From NCBI RefSeq assembly GCF_932526225.1, contig NC_064036.1:19366953-19430952 (forward strand): DNA of 64,000 nt. The letters are read 5' to 3'. Position 1 is the first letter of the stretch. Each line of letters starts with the position of its first letter. The notes below the pieces were generated by a model. The model saw only the letters and a program-made list of their open reading frames with translations. It ran no database searches and had not been told where the DNA came from. Positions 1 to 11,654 of the stretch are shown piece after piece. This stretch comes from Nematostella vectensis. Taxonomy: Eukaryota; Cnidaria; Anthozoa; Actiniaria; Edwardsiidae. Made by a program: the position numbers and the translations under genes.

Positions 1-209
1 TTTTGATATAAATAAGATACCTTAATTTTTTTTTGTAAGAATGTAGAATGTATGTACAAATCAAAAACATTTTTTTCTGACATTTAAATGATCACTATTG
101 GTTATCTTTTTTGCTCAAGACCTAATGAATAAAAAGGTAATAAAATATCTTGACTGAAATAACAGACCTCTTAAAAAAATGTTTAAGCATGGTATAGCCA
201 GAATAGACC
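1..209. other. Region downstream of XXYLT1
   Basis: AT-rich sequence following the XXYLT1 stop codon on the minus strand, probably 3' untranslated region and beyond. I see no clear AATAAA on the minus strand here and no other gene. Confidence 0.4.
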
Positions 210-2154
210 TCAATCTTCAGGAATAGCAGTTCTACAATTGCCATGATACACATGAACTGGCATACTGCAATTAAAGTACAAGTCAAACACTTTAGCATAG
301 CCATTATCACGCCAGTAGGAACATAACTGTCTGTTCCATCCACAAGGCAGGATGTAGAATAAATCTTTATGCTCAACACTCAAAAGAGAGTAGAAATCTT
401 GATCACCAAGGTGACCCTTGAAATTATACTTCTTCGCCATGTCAATGGCAGCTTCACTGGAAATAATTTGATTATAGGTCTTAGATCTCCGCATATTTTC
501 CAGGTGTAGAAGAGCCACTCCACTGTTAAACCCAGTGATGCCATTTGGCGGTGGCTCACCAACCATTGTGCCTGGGTTGTTGTGCCGATAGGTGTCAAAT
601 ATGTGGCGGTAGACTGGCTGCTGTTCTCTAGCTAGACCCATGATATTTGAAGACTCAAACTTTTTAAAGTGTTGAAAAAGCAGTTTGATATCATTCCTGA
701 ATCTGAAAGGATATAGAAAATCATATTTTTATTTGCTTGTAAACTTTTAAACATGAAAAACGATTCCCAGGTGTCTAAAGTAAAGATTTCAAGATCCTGT
801 CTTTTAGTTGCTGCAGTCTGAAGTAATCTTAGCTCTTGGGGCATTTACAGTAACTCTGTGATGTTTTAAGTACAAGGTTCCAGTTTAAAGGCATAAAACT
901 GACCCTTTGTACATTACAACTTTCAATACTTTCTATACAAACTGAAATGTTGCAAGATAAAAACCTACCTACCTCAGGTCTGAGTCCAACATTATAATTT
1001 TGGTGAGATTTTCTGGAAAAACTTTGTGTAAGGCGGTAGATAGGAAAAATATTGGATCACTGTAGTATGCACCTTTTTTGTAGCTGAAAGGCCTCTGAAA
1101 AAAGTAAAAGATAATTTATTTTATACCTTATGAGCAGGGGGGTGGCCCAGCTTTATCCCCCCCCCCCCCAAAAAAAAAATACAGTTATTGTATGAGACAT
1201 CTGTAATGCAGGAGAAAATGCCTTGAAAGGGCATTTTGGGCCCCCTCCAGTTAAAAATCCTGGCTACGCCGCTGATGACGTGTGGGAAGGCCCACATACA
1301 TAGCGCTTTGGAAGTGAGGTCAGAGAGGTTTTTATTTTTTTATTCCTGATAAATTCCAACAAAAACCCAAATAACCCTAGACCTCCAGTGAGGCCCAGGA
1401 GAAGGTTGCAAATCCTTACCTGTAAGACTTGCACAATTCCTTTCAGCCTCTCGGCAAGTTTGTCAGCATCATGAAAGACAATATCAGGGTTTGTACAGTG
1501 CCCTGACGTACGCATAAATATTCCTTTCACAACATCGGTGCCTTTTTTGTCGACAATGAAGTGAAATGTGATCGGTATAATAGAATGTTTACATATGGAT
1601 TTGATACACTTCTCTGTGCTGACAGCCAGCGGGCTTCCATGATAAGCTTTAACTAGTGTCATCAGTATGTTATATTCCCCGATTCTAAAATAATCGCTTT
1701 TCGGCTTAAACTGAGTCATTGCCTTCTTCTGTTGTGTTGGTGATTTTGAGCCGAGTTCTGGAGCCATTTCTTGCTCAGCTCTATCCATATTTGCGACATC
1801 AGCTTCTAAATCTTTCATGTTTTCCTCTTTGACTTTTTCACGTATTTTAAGTACCTCTTCCTTTTTTGCCTCACTCTTAATATCTTCTGCTTCGCCTTGT
1901 TCTTCCACCTCGTTATCATCCTCACTTTGCTCAGATGGAATGTTTACAAGTCTTTTCCTCTCTTCGTCGGCAGGTGATTTCGAAGTTCGGAAAGTTTTTG
2001 TATCTAAATCGAAACGTCTTATTACGCTAGAATCAGGCTGTGTTAAGAAAAACCTCCAGCTGACGATTATAAGAACGATCAAAACTCCTACACATATCGG
2101 TCGGATAGGGTTTCGATACATCGCTCGAGCTACGAAGGTTGATAGAGACGCCAT
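210..2154 (-). CDS. XXYLT1: Xyloside xylosyltransferase 1-like, 3 exons, 449 aa
   Basis: Predicted Golgi/ER type II glycosyltransferase. The family adds xylose from UDP-xylose to xylosyl-glucose O-glycans on EGF repeats such as those of Notch. Coding exons run 2154-1420, 1094-973 and 702-210. All junctions are GT-AG and the lengths (735+122+493) close on a TAA-type stop. Residues 1-14 are cytosolic and about 17-37 form one hydrophobic segment. Residues 60-140 are a Glu/Lys-rich stem, and the catalytic domain follows from about 155. Exon 2 carries the metal-binding DxD as MLDSDL (Asp282, Asp284). Exon 3 has family signatures GLAREQQPVYRH, NPGT, GFNSGV, GHLGDQD, CGWNRQLC and VYHGNC. The human enzyme is about 393 aa; the excess lies in the stem. 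The start is the first ATG before the membrane segment. Intron 1 holds a repeat fragment with C and A runs. The gene looks intact. Confidence 0.93.
1135..1276. repeat. Fragment of the CAGGCCC-type MITE in XXYLT1 intron 1
   Basis: The stretch has a 14-C run followed by an A run and ends in AATCCTGGCTACGCCGCTG. This resembles the right terminus (CCTGGCTACGGGCCTG-like) of the repeat family seen at 32862-33051. The left terminus is degraded, so this is a fragment. It lies wholly inside intron 1 (1095-1419). Confidence 0.4.
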
Positions 2155-2307
2155 GTTGTTCCATATTGTTGATATTGATCAAAAGTTCGTAACAATACAA
2201 CACGTGGCCTGAACCACAGGCGGCCCAAGGTTATTGTTAGACGCCTACAAATAGTCAATAGCTTAGTATCTCTGGTTGAGATAAGGAAAATGTGCCCAAC
2301 CAACCGT

Positions 2308-3042
2308 ACGGAAGCCCAGGCCGGTCACGCGTGAAGTTTAGTTTTGAATTTCACTTTGCGACTTCAACTATAAAATTGCAATCTGTTATCAAACTCCAAC
2401 TTTCAAATTAAAGTCTATTATCGAATTCTAACTTTAAAATCGCTCTCCAATATCGGGCTACAACTTGGAAAACAAAAACAAACTCCCACATCGCTCTATT
2501 TTTTAGTCAACATAAAATTGCGCCTTCGCTTTTGAGCTAGCAAGTCACTCTCGCAAGTCAATCAACGCTTTCGTTTTTCAACTTCTCTAATTGCCTCGCT
2601 TTTTAACTTCAAATTACAACTCACAAACCAAGATCGCTTTTCATCTCCAAATTACAACTCTCAAATCATACTCGCTTTTTATCTTCAAAATTAAACTCTC
2701 AAATCACACTCGCTTTTCATCTTCAAAATTCAACTCTCAAATCAAAGTCACTTTTCATCTTCAAAATTCAACTCTCAAACCACACTCGCTTTTCATCTCC
2801 AAAATACAACTCTCAAATCACTTAAAGTATTTCATCTCAAAATTACAACTCTCAAATCAAACTTTGATTTCATCTCCAAATTACAATTCTTAATCCACAC
2901 TCGCTTTTCACTTCCAAAATACAAATCTTAAATTACACTCGCTTTTCATCTCCAAATACAACTCTCACGTCACACTCGCTTTTCCAAAATACAACTCTCT
3001 TTCTAATCAAATTTAATTTAGTCGAACATGTTAATACGTTAA
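2308..3042 (+). repeat. Left inverted arm with 36-38 bp tandem repeats
   Basis: Non-repetitive outer part 2308-2590, then about ten to eleven units of 36-38 bp to about 3000, then a unique part ending TCGAACATGTTAATACG. The arm resumes after the inserted element at about 4051-4100 (GCGATTGTGACTTCATT, GAAGATCGATT). The right arm carries the same order in reverse complement without the insertion. The reading frame across the repeats at 2591-2893 is not a gene. Confidence 0.8.
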
Positions 3043-4046
3043 CCCATTGACTCCTGGCTATTTTTTAGCTGAATTTACAAAAAAACAGACTGAAAACAGA
3101 TACCTCCCCCCCTATTCTGAGTTTTATACAGCCCGTCAAAGTCAAACACAGCTGCACCTAGTCAGCGGTATCCAAGCTTTCCAACAGTGCTTTGCTGTCC
3201 CCACTTTTAATCCCTCGTCGTTGTGCTGAAGCCAGTACAAGTTGATGGTTGCTTGTATTTTTCATCAAAAATACAGCTATGAGCATATTAGGAGAGTGTC
3301 TCAGGACATCATGAAGTCTTTTGGGGCATAATTGAGTGCTTTGCTTATGGATATTTGCAAGCAAAGGTGGATTCGTGATGATTTTTTCTTGTTTGGCTTT
3401 GCCTGGATGAGAAAATAATTTTCTAATGAATCACCACAGCTCTCCTAAATGCTGTCTTTTCTGAAACCAAATTGATTCCAAAATTGTTTACACTGCTATT
3501 CTGGGTCTGTATGACCTGGAATTGATTCGTTTGGCTTCGGGGTGAAAAGACTTATAAAAAACCATCTGACTTTGGGGAGAGGAGTGCTGACTGGTCCTCC
3601 CCTGGTGAATTTTTCCCTGGATCTCCCAGAATGCTTTTCAATCCGTAAAGGCATCTTCATGGTTTTACAAGCCTTCAAGGAGTGGACATTGTGTTTTGAG
3701 GCCATGGAAATGAACCTGGAGGATCAGAATAAAGGTATCTATTTGTGTCTTGAGCTGTGTTTGCTGATCTCTCTCCCTTGTGTTGTATTTTGAGCGTTTT
3801 ATTGAGAGGGGTGATTCTGCTTTTCTTACCTTGTTCGATTTGAAATTTGTCAAAGAACCTGTGCTATTATTTGGCTTAAGAGTACTTGCCAACACCTTGG
3901 TTGGATGCATATCTTCAAGACCATTTATCCCTTAGACTGATGCCTGAGTATCTTCATCTTGTTGTGTTTAGTTTGCATTTATGAATTTTTTGGGTTGTGG
4001 CTACTTCCCAAAGCCGGTACAGGCCGGTTAAGGGGTCAATGTGTTT
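3043..4046. mobile_element. TTAA-flanked 1.0-kb insertion (piggyBac-like, non-autonomous)
   Basis: The left arm is interrupted by 1004 bp flanked by TTAA on both sides (3039-3042 and 4047-4050). The matching place in the right arm has a single TTAA, so the empty site is present in this window. Ends are CCCATTGACTCC and, on the other strand, AAACACATTGACCCC, sharing ACATTGAC/CCATTGAC-type termini. TTAA duplication is characteristic of piggyBac-type elements. I recognise no transposase in the small frames inside (for example 3496-3910). Confidence 0.65.
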
Positions 4047-4103
4047 TTAATGCGATTGTGACTTCATTTTGAAGATCGATTTGCATTACGCACTGGGGGG
4101 CTT

Positions 4104-4300
4104 GCGCCAAGAGATCACGTGACCTTTTTGGGTGGCAAATACAAAACAAAATGATCAAACAAAAAATCAGAAATAACTGCGCCCGTCACACCAGAGAACG
4201 ACATGGAAATAGAATCTTTAAATAAAACTAAACCCTTTCTGAAAAAAGGATCTTTTGTTTTTCTTTAGCGCTGAATAAATCCCCTTGTCAGAAAACTCAA
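4104..4300. mobile_element. Fragment of the GCGCTAAGAGATCACGTGACC MITE family
   Basis: Starts with GCGCCAAGAGATCACGTGAC followed by a TTTTTGGGTGGCAAA block. This is the same terminus seen in complete copies at 21088-21302 and 59428-59686. The opposite terminus is not found within the next 300 bp, so the copy is truncated and its right limit is approximate. It sits inside the left arm of the composite element. Confidence 0.55.
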
Positions 4301-5464
4301 CCCCCCAGCCCCCCCCCCCCCCTGAATTCTTTATTACTTTAGAAACAGAATTAAGCATTTTGTTATTGTATTGGATTGAATGTCATAGTGACCAGGCGAA
4401 TTTCTTTCACAAATGAAACGAGTCAATGAGAAAGGTACTCTTACTTCCACTCCAGGCCAAAGTCTTTGGATATGTACGCTATAATGACCTTAGAAGACTT
4501 CCCTTTTTTTATCATTTATACAAACGCAGTACACATTTCTGAAAATTGCATACTCATTAATTAGTTTATTGCAGTAACTGCTTAATCTGTGAATAATGAT
4601 AAGAAATCAAAGAAAGCAAGTTCACAAATACATTAATTAAATGATAATAAATTTACCTGGAGTGACGTCTCCAACATAACCATCTGCGTTAGCTATCATC
4701 GACAGAATATTCCTCGACATGGTTGCGGCTGCACTCTTGCATTAGAGTCAAGCAAAAGAGTATGGCAGTATGGCCGCGCTTTGAAAGTCGGCAACACAGC
4801 GTATTTCCCTCGCAGCTGTCCTGGACACGACACTGTAGGTGGTTCTAGCGGCGAACTACACATATGGTTCTAATTTCACACAGGCTGACAAACAACAATA
4901 ATCTTTTAGGGAGAGAGAAAACTACAAGTTTGAAGTGTGAAAACCTAGCAAAAATGCTTCAAGATGCTTAGGAGTTAGGGAGAGGCGACTGATAGCGCAT
5001 CCTGCACCATGCTGAGCGTACCGTACCAGACCCACAAACTCAAGTGGATTATAGGAATTACAGACTCACCAAACCAGTCAAACAACTTCCTGGTAAAGCT
5101 TCAAAAGGCGGTGTGACCGACCTTACGATCTCAAGGTGTTGAAGCCATTTAACAGGGGCCTTGGAGAGGCTATCACGGATTTGTCATACAGTAGCAACAA
5201 AATATATTTCATGAAGCGGATATTTCTGTTGGTAATGTTTCGAACCAAACGACACTCTGTTTTCACGATCTCCGACTTTCTTCTCCCTTTATTCGAATCA
5301 GCTCTCAATCTCTCTCCAATCTGTCTTACCATCTCCCACGAGTTCACCCCGTGCCTGGTACAATGATACGTGATCCTACTACTAATTACATATTACATAA
5401 TTGGTGATCATAAACTAATAACTGTAACCACTTCCGGTACACCAAAACGGAACTTCCGGAATAC
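4301..5464. other. Interior of composite element, including expected 3' LTR of the BEL copy
   Basis: Contains the orphan exon candidate, several C runs and no convincing gene. The part immediately left of 5465 should be the 3' LTR of the minus-strand retroelement (it begins TGTATTCCGG on that strand), but the far LTR edge cannot be set because no second copy is found. Small frames at 5123-5366 are not supported. Confidence 0.4.
4657..4720 (-). other. Orphan candidate first coding exon
   Basis: On the minus strand an ATG in good context (GCAACCATGT) opens a 21-codon frame, MSRNILSMIANADGYVGDVT-P, that ends at a consensus donor (CCAG|GTAAAT). I do not recognise the protein, and no following exon in matching phase is evident before XXYLT1. 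It may be a captured exon inside the transposon, an exon of a gene disrupted by it, or chance. Confidence 0.25.
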
Positions 5465-5476
5465 ACTCCCCCCCTT
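5465..5476 (-). other. Polypurine tract and LTR start of the BEL element
   Basis: Reading the minus strand just downstream of the integrase frame gives AAGGGGGGGAG followed directly by TGTATTCCGG. A polypurine run abutting TG is the expected plus-strand primer and LTR start of an LTR retrotransposon. Confidence 0.5.
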
Positions 5477-5481
5477 GACTC

Positions 5482-6660
5482 TTAGGAGTCAAGCAAAGCC
5501 CCGATCGCGATTCTATTCTGCGCGTGCAATGCTGCGGCTCGAGTGGACCTGGCTCTGGTATGCACGCTCCTGTCCGCGCACGCGCTGCGATTCACTGTCG
5601 AGTCCGCGCACCTAACTTCTATGGGGTAGAGTCTCTGGACTGGTCTGTCCAGGCGAGATGGCTTGCCCTTCTTGACAAGTCTAACTTGCGCTCCTCTCAC
5701 TACGTCATCTCTGCCCTTGATCAACTTCTCTACTACCGCCATCTTCCACTGACTCCTCTTACTGCCGTCCTCGTGCACTGTCACTACTTGAACTGCCTCC
5801 CTATGATGCCCGGTGACACGACTACTACGATGGAACTCTCGAAGGCTAGCTAGATACTCCTTACTCCATCTCTTCCAAAAATGGGAGAGTTTAGCACTTA
5901 CATACCTAAACCGACTGTTGTGGTCTGGATTCGCTACATCGTCTGGCTCTACTACCTCGTCTGGAAAGCTATTTAGTCGTCTGTCATACATTAGATGGGC
6001 TGGTGTAAGCTCCACCTCTCCGACGTCATCGTACACATATGTAAGCGGCCTGTCGTTCAGTGTGCTCTCGACCTCCACCAAAACTGTAATTAGCTCATCA
6101 TAGGTCAATCGTGCCTCGCCCAAGGTCTTCCTCAAACACCGCTTGACGCTTTCTACCATTCTCTCGTAAAACCCACCCCACCATGGAGCCTTCTCTAGGT
6201 TGAATTGCCGAGATACTCTGTTGACCTCTAAATAGGCCTCCGGGTGCTCATATTGCGCCTTTAGGGCCTTTGCTGCGGCTTTGAACGTTTTCGCATTGTC
6301 TGACACTATCAGCGTTGGAGCTCCCTTCCTGGCTGCAAACCTTCTAAGGCATCTCCTGAAAGTACAAGCCTCTAAATCTACCACTAAATCGAGATATAAT
6401 GCTCGTGTCACGCAACACGAGAAAAGTGTCACATACGCCTTCTGCATCATACCTGTACTACTCTTGTAATAGAGAGGACCTGCAAAGTCTACTCCTACTT
6501 TGGAGAATGGCTCTGCCTGCGTGACTCTTAAAGCCTGGTAAATCCGCCACGGGAGGCGGCGCGTATGCCCTGCCTTCTAGCTTCTTACACGTGACACACC
6601 TATGCACTATCTTCTTCACAACTTGTCTACCTTTCGGAACCCAGAACCTTGTCCGCAACT
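5482..6660 (-). pseudogene. BEL/Pao integrase region (frameshifted)
   Basis: The main frame (from about 6540 down to 5482) has the DDE integrase core: the first Asp in VGVDFAGPL near 6490, the second in VSDNAKTF, and the Glu region in GGFYERMVESVKRCL. After it comes the C-terminal domain typical of BEL/Pao integrases (LTPAHLMYDRRLN, then FRYVSAKLSHFWKRW). The preceding zinc-binding part (HRCVTCKKLEGRAYAPP) is in another frame, so a frameshift lies near 6540. A 62-bp direct duplication at about 6700-6810 further damages the N-terminal side. Inactive copy. Confidence 0.85.
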
Positions 6661-6750
6661 GCGCTAAGGTGCCGCTAACACCACTGTGGTGTAACTTACT
6701 ATGGCAGTCTAGTATAACCAGCTCTGTCAGCCTGTTATCCCTTGGTAGTA

Positions 6751-7956
6751 TTATGGGCAGTCTAGTATAACCAGCTCTGTCAGCCTGTGATCTCTTGGTA
6801 GTATTATGGGCATTCTAGCGTCTGTCGCAAGCTCGGAATTACCCAGTCTCCCTCTGCACCTAAGTAAGCCTGCCTCTTCTACTAAATCTAGCTGCTTGGT
6901 CACCTGATTAAACGTCGCTTGTTGCTTCAAGTCTACTTGCGCTGACTTTATCCACTCTAGCTCTGCGTTCGTCATCTCCTTTCTAGATAACCTGCCTGTC
7001 ATCCTGTCTTCTACTTTCTCTGCCCTAACATTGTGCATGAATCTCCGAACATACGCTGTTACCTTGAACAACTTGCTACAATTACTGAAGTTGTTAGGGT
7101 TGATTACACTAGATATGTCACTCTTCGGTACTCTGGTGTTGACTACCATACTTATAGTGCCCTTCTCCTCTTCCGCCCCAGCTGGCGTTCTCTCGATCTG
7201 TAATGCTGGCCATCCCTGTTCGGGACCAGTCAGCCAGTGTGGGCCATTCCACCACAGTGCACTACTCTCGAGTTTGGAGGCGAGTGCACCCCGTGACCCA
7301 ATGTCGGCCGGGTTCTGTTCTCCCGAGCAATGCCTCCACTCACCGTTCCTAGTCAGCTGCAAAATTTCGTCTACTCTGTGCTTAACGAACTGTTTCCACT
7401 CACCTTTGTTCGCCAACCAGTATAACACTGTTTTGCTATTTGACCAGTAAACCTCCCTTTCTTCTTCAATGAGTGTGCCTAGTGCTTCTTTAACATGGCT
7501 GACTAGACGGGCAAGGATTAACGCGGCCATTAGCTCTAACCTGGGGATTGTCATCTCTTTATGGGGGGCCACTCTAGTCTTGCTGCAAAGTAACTTTACC
7601 TGCCTCTCTCCCCCCACGTCGTATACGAGGTATACGACGGCACAGTACGCCTTGCGACTCGCATCAGCAGACCCGTGAATCTGCACCTTACGGTTGGACG
7701 TGTCCAATACGCACCGAGGTACTTCAACACTTATCAAATTTCCCAGGTCTTTAACCCAGGCCTTCCACTCTTTCCTTACCTCTCCAGTCAATTCCTCGTC
7801 CCAGGTTAACTCGGTCATTCTACACAGGGTCTGAAAAAGGATTCTTGCAGCTACAGTTACTGGGCTTACTATTCCTAGGGGATCGAACATACCTGCAAGA
7901 ACACTTAGCACATTTCGCTTCGTCGTTGGCGACTGCCTTCTCATATAGGTGGCCAA
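6751..7956 (-). pseudogene. BEL/Pao RNase H region
   Basis: A 401-residue frame beginning in the thumb/connection region (MFDPLGIVSPVTV) and running through an RNase H-like domain. It contains HGSADASRKAYCAVVY, TIPRLELMAALILARL, and NPADIGSRG near the end, all characteristic of the BEL/Pao family (Peptidase_A17 and related annotations in databases). It is out of frame with the reverse transcriptase segment, the shift lying near 7930-7950. Confidence 0.85.
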
Positions 7957-8811
7957 ATGTGAGTCCTATAGTGTCACTACTGCTATTCCAGGGTAGGCCT
8001 AACACCTTGTGAATATCACAGTCGCTTGCCACGCCCTGGCTAGTCTTACCACGAGCCACACCTTCTTTACTACCTGGCATACATCTCCCTTCGCTTACAT
8101 CCAAACTACCTCTGAGCTCGCTATCGTTAGTCTGCCACTTGCGCAGGTTAAACCCACCTTCTACCAACCTCGACTTGGACTTCACGTATAACTCATACGC
8201 CTCTTCCGGGGTGTTACTCCCTGTCACCAAGTCATCTACATAAAAACTGTCGACTAACATCTCTACAAACTCAGGATCTATATCTATAAACTTCACGAGG
8301 TGGTGCCTCAAGGTTCCATTCAATAGAAATGGCGAGGCGTTCAGACCAAACACCACTCTACAAAACCGGTATATCTTGATTACGGAATCCTCCCTTCTCG
8401 GGTCCTCTGTGAATGAGAATTGTAAACAATCTCGGTCTCCAGGGTCGACTTCGATATTCAAGAAAGCCTTCTCGATATCTGCTATAAGGGCTACCCTGTG
8501 GAGACGGAATCTCAGCAACACATTAAATAGGAGGGGGTTGAGAGACGGTCCAACGTGTAAACAGTCGTTGAGCGACACGCCCTTTTTACCTGTCTTCGCC
8601 GACGCATTATAGATTACTCTTACCGGTGTACTAGTAGCAACATTCCTACGCAATACCGCTCTATGTGGTAAGTAATGGATCTTGTTACCATCTTCTAACG
8701 CATGAACCGGCTATATCTCTCCCGACTCTAACTGACCCTTGTTTACTGCCTCGTACTGGTCTAGCACTTCTGGCTCTTGCCTAAGCTTTCTAATTGTGCC
8801 ATGAAGGCGTC
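7930..8811 (-). pseudogene. BEL/Pao reverse transcriptase region
   Basis: Encodes the fingers/palm of a reverse transcriptase: RVIYNASAKT, SLNDCLHVGPSLNPLL, IADIEKAFLNIEV and the catalytic YVDDL at about 8231-8245. The part upstream of 8653 contains in-frame stops. Identity as BEL/Pao rather than Gypsy is supported by the neighbouring DUF1759-type gag, the PR-RT-RH-INT order and the RNase H signatures. Confidence 0.88.
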
Positions 8812-9610
8812 CTAGGCTGTTTTCGTAATTAGTAGGTAACGATCTGTAGTTGACCTTCCATGGTAACTTAACCGAAACAAATTGAAACAAATGTTATTCA
8901 GAAATTCTTCCTGTACTCCCTGTGTCTCTCTAATACCTAGGGTCTCTAAATCCCACAGTCTCGCTATCTCACTCTCCAAACTCTCTGATTGCTCTGCTGA
9001 CCGGTCTTGGACTAACAAATTAGCCTGTACTATCTGTACATTCTCTACACATTCACTATCTACTGTCATAGGGCCTGACAATACCCATCCTAACTCTGTC
9101 TCTATGGCGACGGGTTCCTCTACTTTGCCTCGAATTACTCGTCCTTTCTGAAAATGCCAAAGATAATCCGCTTCAACTAAAATCTCTATTTCTAGTCTTT
9201 CCTCATTCCTATTCACATCTGAGAACCATAAACCTTTGAGATGCGGAAACTGATCTCTAGCTAACTCTACATGACATTGGGTATGCTGGAAATCTCTGGC
9301 ACTACGAACGCCTGCACATTAATGCTAGCACCTCCATTTGCAGGACTTACATTAAACTCTACCACCTCTCTGAGCGTGCCTTTCTGGTCGCGCTGACCAA
9401 ACGTGTTAATGCAAAGCCATTCACGCCTAACGTCAGGAAGTTTGGCTTTGCGCGCTGCCGACGCCGTGATGAATGAGCGGTGACTTCCGGCGTCAAACAA
9501 AAACCTTGTCCTAGCTGATACGCCCCCTTCCCAGCTAACAATGCCCTGCGCTGTTTGTAAAGCTATGCGCGTACCAGAGCCAACATGAAAACTCTCCGCA
9601 AACCCCGAAG
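8812..9610 (-). pseudogene. BEL/Pao aspartic protease region
   Basis: The frame at 9267-9541 contains FLFDAGSHRSFI, the active-site motif of the BEL retropepsin-like domain (DUF1758 type). The following frame (8812-9216) includes ETELGWVLSGP, a conserved post-protease motif. The two frames are offset from each other and from gag, showing at least one indel between them. Confidence 0.8.
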
Positions 9611-10906
9611 CTACGTGATTTGAAGTAGCTTCTCCCGCTTGCTCGCTCTCCCCCCGTTCCTGCTGTGGCGTTTCTGTTTGGCCACTAGCTTGATTTTCGC
9701 ATATTGAAAGATGATGCGCGCCCGCGCAGCCCTTACAGTTACTATCTTTCGATCTACACTCGTAGGACTGTAATTTTTCCTAAGGCATCTAAAACATCTA
9801 GCATACTTAACCAAGATTTTCTTTCGCTCTCCCGGTGACTTGAATCTCTCACAGTTCTCTGACTTGTGTTTTCCAAGACAAAAAACACACGTCTCCTGTC
9901 CATTAGCTTCAACAAATAATGCGCTCCCGCTTGTTTGCCTTTGCATACCGTCTTGTGGTTTCTTGTTACTTGCCTCAGAAGAAATCGGCTTGTGCTCTTC
10001 TCTCAGCTCTACCTCCGCTCGTATCTCAGCCAACAGTCTTTCCATACTCCATGACATGAAGTTTTGATATCCACGGGTGATTGTGAGCCGGAACGAGTTC
10101 GGCAACTTCTGTAGCAGGGCCGGTACCACGATCCCCGAATAACTTGTTTCATTTACATTTAGAGCTTCTAGCCCTCGGAAATGCGTCTCCGCTACATCGT
10201 AGAACCGCCTCAGCCTCGTTAAGTCCCCATCGTTAAAAACAGGCGACAGGTTAAGTAGGTCGTTAATGTGCGACCGCTGTATAGCCTCGGTTTTGCCATA
10301 TCGCTTGCGAAGTATTTCGATAGCAGCGCCGTAGTTTGCCGCGGTCATCGCGAAACCAGCAATGGTCTGTTTCGCCTCGTCTACCAGTAACCCCTTCAGA
10401 TAAGCGAACTTATCTACGTCCGCGAGCGCCTCATTGCTATCAATGGCGCTCTCAAAGGAGTCCCAGAATTCCGGCCATTCTTGTATTTTGCCACCAAATT
10501 TCGGCACTTCAAGCTTAGGTAGCCTTGCTCTCACACTCGCCTCAGTCGAGGTAGAAGACCTTGCCGGTGAACTAGGCAAGCTAGCCGGGCTGATCGCTGG
10601 GGATGCGGGTTGATCCCACAGTGCCATTAACCCCTCCATCCTGTGGATAACCTCGTACAGTCTCGCCCGCATCTCGTCGCCCTCCGTTATGATTGCCTCG
10701 AGCTCTTCGCTATCTTCTTTCTCCGCCGACAACTCGATGACCTCATCGTCGAGTGCGCGAAGGGTCTCTGCCTTTTCTTTGGCGCTGTCTCGGTGCTGGC
10801 GGATCGCTAACTTCTCATCTTTGCTGTGTTCTTCAAGATCCAAGATCTCATTTACCTTTCTAATCAACTTCGTTGCTGCTCCTCTATGAGCTCCACGCAC
10901 TTTCAT
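9611..10906 (-). pseudogene. BEL/Pao gag-like region (DUF1759 type) with zinc knuckles
   Basis: A 431-residue frame from ATG 10906 with a coiled N-terminal half, the motif LPKLEVPKFGGKIQEWPEFW typical of DUF1759 gag proteins, and a first zinc knuckle CVFCLGKHKSENC. The second knuckle region is frameshifted near 9780. The adjacent frame carries the expected Cys/His spacing (CKGCAGAHHLSIC). Residues near 100-120 are Ser/Pro-rich. Non-functional as it stands. Confidence 0.85.
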
Positions 10907-11654
10907 TGAAAGTCCCTAGGAAATCTTTTTTATTTATTTTTTATTAACTTCTTGTTGTCTGTCTGTGTGTTGTATGCCCCCCCTCGTCATTAAGTAAAAG
11001 AATTCGTTGCGAGCGAAAGAAAAAAAAAAGGAAAAATAGCGAATAGGAACAAATACATAATATGATGCATCTACGTATAAAATTATTTCCCCTTTTCAAA
11101 CAGGATGGGCGAATTGTAAATGAATATAATTCCAGTCCAGAGTCCAGATTTTAGCAATGCCGAAAGAGTTTGGGTTTCAAGAGCGATGGCCGAGAACGGC
11201 AAAAACGAGACCATGGACCTAGAACTAGTAGGGGCAAGACAACCAAGAAAGTAATAATATGATAGTTTTCTATATTGGTTACAGCTTACATCGTAGCAAA
11301 AAATAAGTGTTACAGTAAGCAAGTTTAGGTGGCCGTCCGTAGGCTATCACCACAATCGGGTGCCCCAGAGCGGACACCTAAACAGGCTCTTTTAAAACAC
11401 TCAACAGCCACCCAAGGGATAAAATAGCTATCCATGCTTGGTGCTCATCATATTATTAATTCAGTCCATGCAGTCTTTGCTCGTAAGAGTCAGAAAAGCG
11501 CGCGCACGCTCCACGTAATCAACCCTTGGTCCGGTGGTGGCCGCCCTGGGCTTCGCGCAGACTCGTACCCAGTCGCTTATTAATAAAAGAACAGAAAGAG
11601 AAGGGAGCTTGAGAGGGAAAAAAAGAGGGCGCGCAAGGATATCCGGGAAGGAAG
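10907..11654. other. Region upstream of the gag frame; expected 5' LTR not found
   Basis: This is where the 5' LTR and primer-binding site of the minus-strand BEL element should be, but I find no copy of the 3' LTR start (TGTATTCCGG). From about 11460 the sequence is GC-richer (GCGCGCGCACGCTCC) and leads into the right arm. No gene is seen. Confidence 0.45.

Noticed and set aside
1817..2212. 131-aa plus-strand frame antisense to XXYLT1 exon 1
   Set aside because: Serine-rich shadow of the Glu/Lys-rich stem on the real coding strand.
5524..7678. Plus-strand frames across the retroelement (for example 5524-5853, 7031-7450)
   Set aside because: Shadows of the minus-strand integrase and RNase H regions, without their own family motifs.
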